Assembly (NCBI RefSeq): GCF_004342175.1
Contig: NZ_SMAO01000005.1
Coordinates: 186,001-250,000 of the forward strand
DNA from: Thiobaca trueperi
GTDB taxonomy: Bacteria > Pseudomonadota > Gammaproteobacteria > Chromatiales > Chromatiaceae
Direction of reading: 5' to 3'
Length of the DNA stretch: 64,000 nt
In this document: positions 63,017 to 64,000 of the stretch, one piece after another
How positions within the stretch are numbered: the first letter of the stretch is position 1
How the letters are laid out: every line of letters begins with the position of its first letter
Translations under genes and position numbers: made by a program
The notes under the pieces: generated by a model
Databases searched by the model: none
The model's input: only the letters and a program-made list of their open reading frames with translations
What the model was told of the DNA's origin: nothing

Positions 63017-64000
63017 ATGTCCCGCAAACTCTATATCCAGACCTACGGCTGCCAGATGAACGAGTACGATTCCGCGCGCATTGCGGACGTGCTGCGCGAG
63101 TCCGCCGGGCTGGAGCTGACCGACTGTCCGGAAGCCGCCGATGTGCTGCTGCTCAATACCTGTTCGGTGCGTGAGAAGGCGCAGGAAAAGGTCTTTTCGC
63201 AGCTCGGACGCTGGCGTCCCTGGAAAGTCGCGCGACCGGGGCTGGTGATCGGTGTCGGCGGCTGTGTGGCGAGCCAGGAGGGCGAGGCGATCCGCGAGCG
63301 TGCGCCCTATGTGGATCTGGTGTTCGGTCCCCAAACTCTGCACCGGCTGCCGCAGATGCTCCGCGATCTAGAGACCCGGCAGCAGCCGCAGGTGGATGTC
63401 TCTTTCCCCGAGATCGAGAAATTCGACTGTCTGCCTGCGCCGCGCGCCGAGGGGCCGACCGCCTTCGTCTCGGTGATGGAAGGCTGTTCCAAATACTGCA
63501 CCTACTGCATCGTGCCCTATACGCGCGGCGAAGAGATCAGCCGCCCGGTCGCGGATGTCATCGCCGAGGTCGCCGGGCTGGCCGCGCAGGGCGTGCGCGA
63601 GGTCAATCTGCTGGGACAGAATGTCAACGCCTACTGTGGCCTCATGGCCGATGGCGAGCCCGCCAGTCTGGCGCTGCTGATCCATGCGGTCGCTGCCATT
63701 GATGGCATCGACCGCATTCGTTTCACCACCAGCCATCCGGTTGCTTTCTCGGACGATCTCATCGAGGTCTATACCGAGGTGCCCGAGCTGGTGAGTTTCC
63801 TGCATCTGCCGGTGCAGTCCGGTGCGGATCGCATCCTCGCCGCCATGAAACGCGGTCACACCGCGCTGGAGTATCGCGCCAAGATCCGCAAACTGCGTCA
63901 GGCGCGGCCCGACATCGTCATCTCATCGGATTTCATCGTCGGTTTTCCGGGCGAGACCGAGGCCGATTTTGCCGCGACCCTGGAGCTGATCGACGCCGTC
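63017..64000 (+). CDS. miaB: tRNA-2-methylthio-N6-isopentenyladenosine synthase (5' part)
   Basis: 328 codons within the window; the gene continues beyond the right edge. A UPF0004 N-terminal domain ([16 protein letters not shown] with Cys ligands, [28 protein letters not shown]) is followed by the radical-SAM motif [17 protein letters not shown] (about 157-173). It methylthiolates the isopentenylated A37 of tRNA. ATG 63017 gives [16 protein letters not shown]. No promoter was identified in the preceding 190 bp. Confidence 0.95.
   Translation, partial: MSRKLYIQTYGCQMNEYDSARIADVLRESAGLELTDCPEAADVLLLNTCSVREKAQEKVFSQLGRWRPWKVARPGLVIGVGGCVASQEGEAIRERAPYVDLVFGPQTLHRLPQMLRDLETRQQPQVDVSFPEIEKFDCLPAPRAEGPTAFVSVMEGCSKYCTYCIVPYTRGEEISRPVADVIAEVAGLAAQGVREVNLLGQNVNAYCGLMADGEPASLALLIHAVAAIDGIDRIRFTTSHPVAFSDDLIEVYTEVPELVSFLHLPVQSGADRILAAMKRGHTALEYRAKIRKLRQARPDIVISSDFIVGFPGETEADFAATLELIDAV

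Overview
The window reads as about 64 kb of a GC-rich gammaproteobacterial chromosome. Gene order (tRNA-Tyr/Gly/Thr, tuf, tRNA-Trp, secE, nusG, rplKAJL, rpoBC, then the str, S10, spc and alpha ribosomal clusters without a break) and the SrmB-type helicase, ArgA and NrdD/NrdG proteins fit a purple-sulfur-bacterium-like lineage (Chromatiaceae or a relative). That placement is inference from gene content; no 16S gene is present.

Layout. 1-7235: housekeeping genes, mostly on the minus strand (ppx fragment, MscK-like channel, argA, ugd). 7381-40197: the transcription/translation superregion on the plus strand, starting from a strong sigma70 promoter with four tRNAs and tuf, through RNA polymerase beta and beta', to a textbook terminator after rplQ. 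It has internal promoters before rpsL and before rpsM, a second tuf, and an odd 276-bp repeat-bearing spacer inside the spc cluster. 40270-43368: SAM hydrolase family protein, ERCC4 nuclease and srmB. 43626-48885: the prkA-yeaH-spoVR stress operon, preceded by a convincing sigma54 promoter and NtrC-like site, with a DUF2442 gene wedged in. 48888-53811: cell-wall genes (L,D-transpeptidase, RlpA-like), MITE-like elements, an FHA gene and a methyltransferase, palindromic repeats and an overlooked 39-residue gene. 53850-59732: a candidate small RNA, a two-gene HEPN cassette, and an anaerobic ribonucleotide reductase operon. 59907-62826: two secreted proteins of unknown role. 63017-end: the start of miaB.

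Most interesting are the anaerobic ribonucleotide reductase locus and its borders. NrdD carries a 313-residue intein, its glycyl-radical segment is encoded by a separate small gene with its own strong ribosome binding site, and two NrdR-like boxes lie exactly 32 bp apart upstream. Beyond the 3' end of nrdG sits an AT-richer two-gene cassette (DUF5343-like protein plus a HEPN-motif protein) followed by a second, diverged copy of the nrdG 3' end including its stop codon. The FHA gene is bracketed in the same way by two copies of the end of the neighbouring methyltransferase gene. Both look like insertions at gene 3' ends, and the HEPN pair is a candidate defence or toxin-type system.
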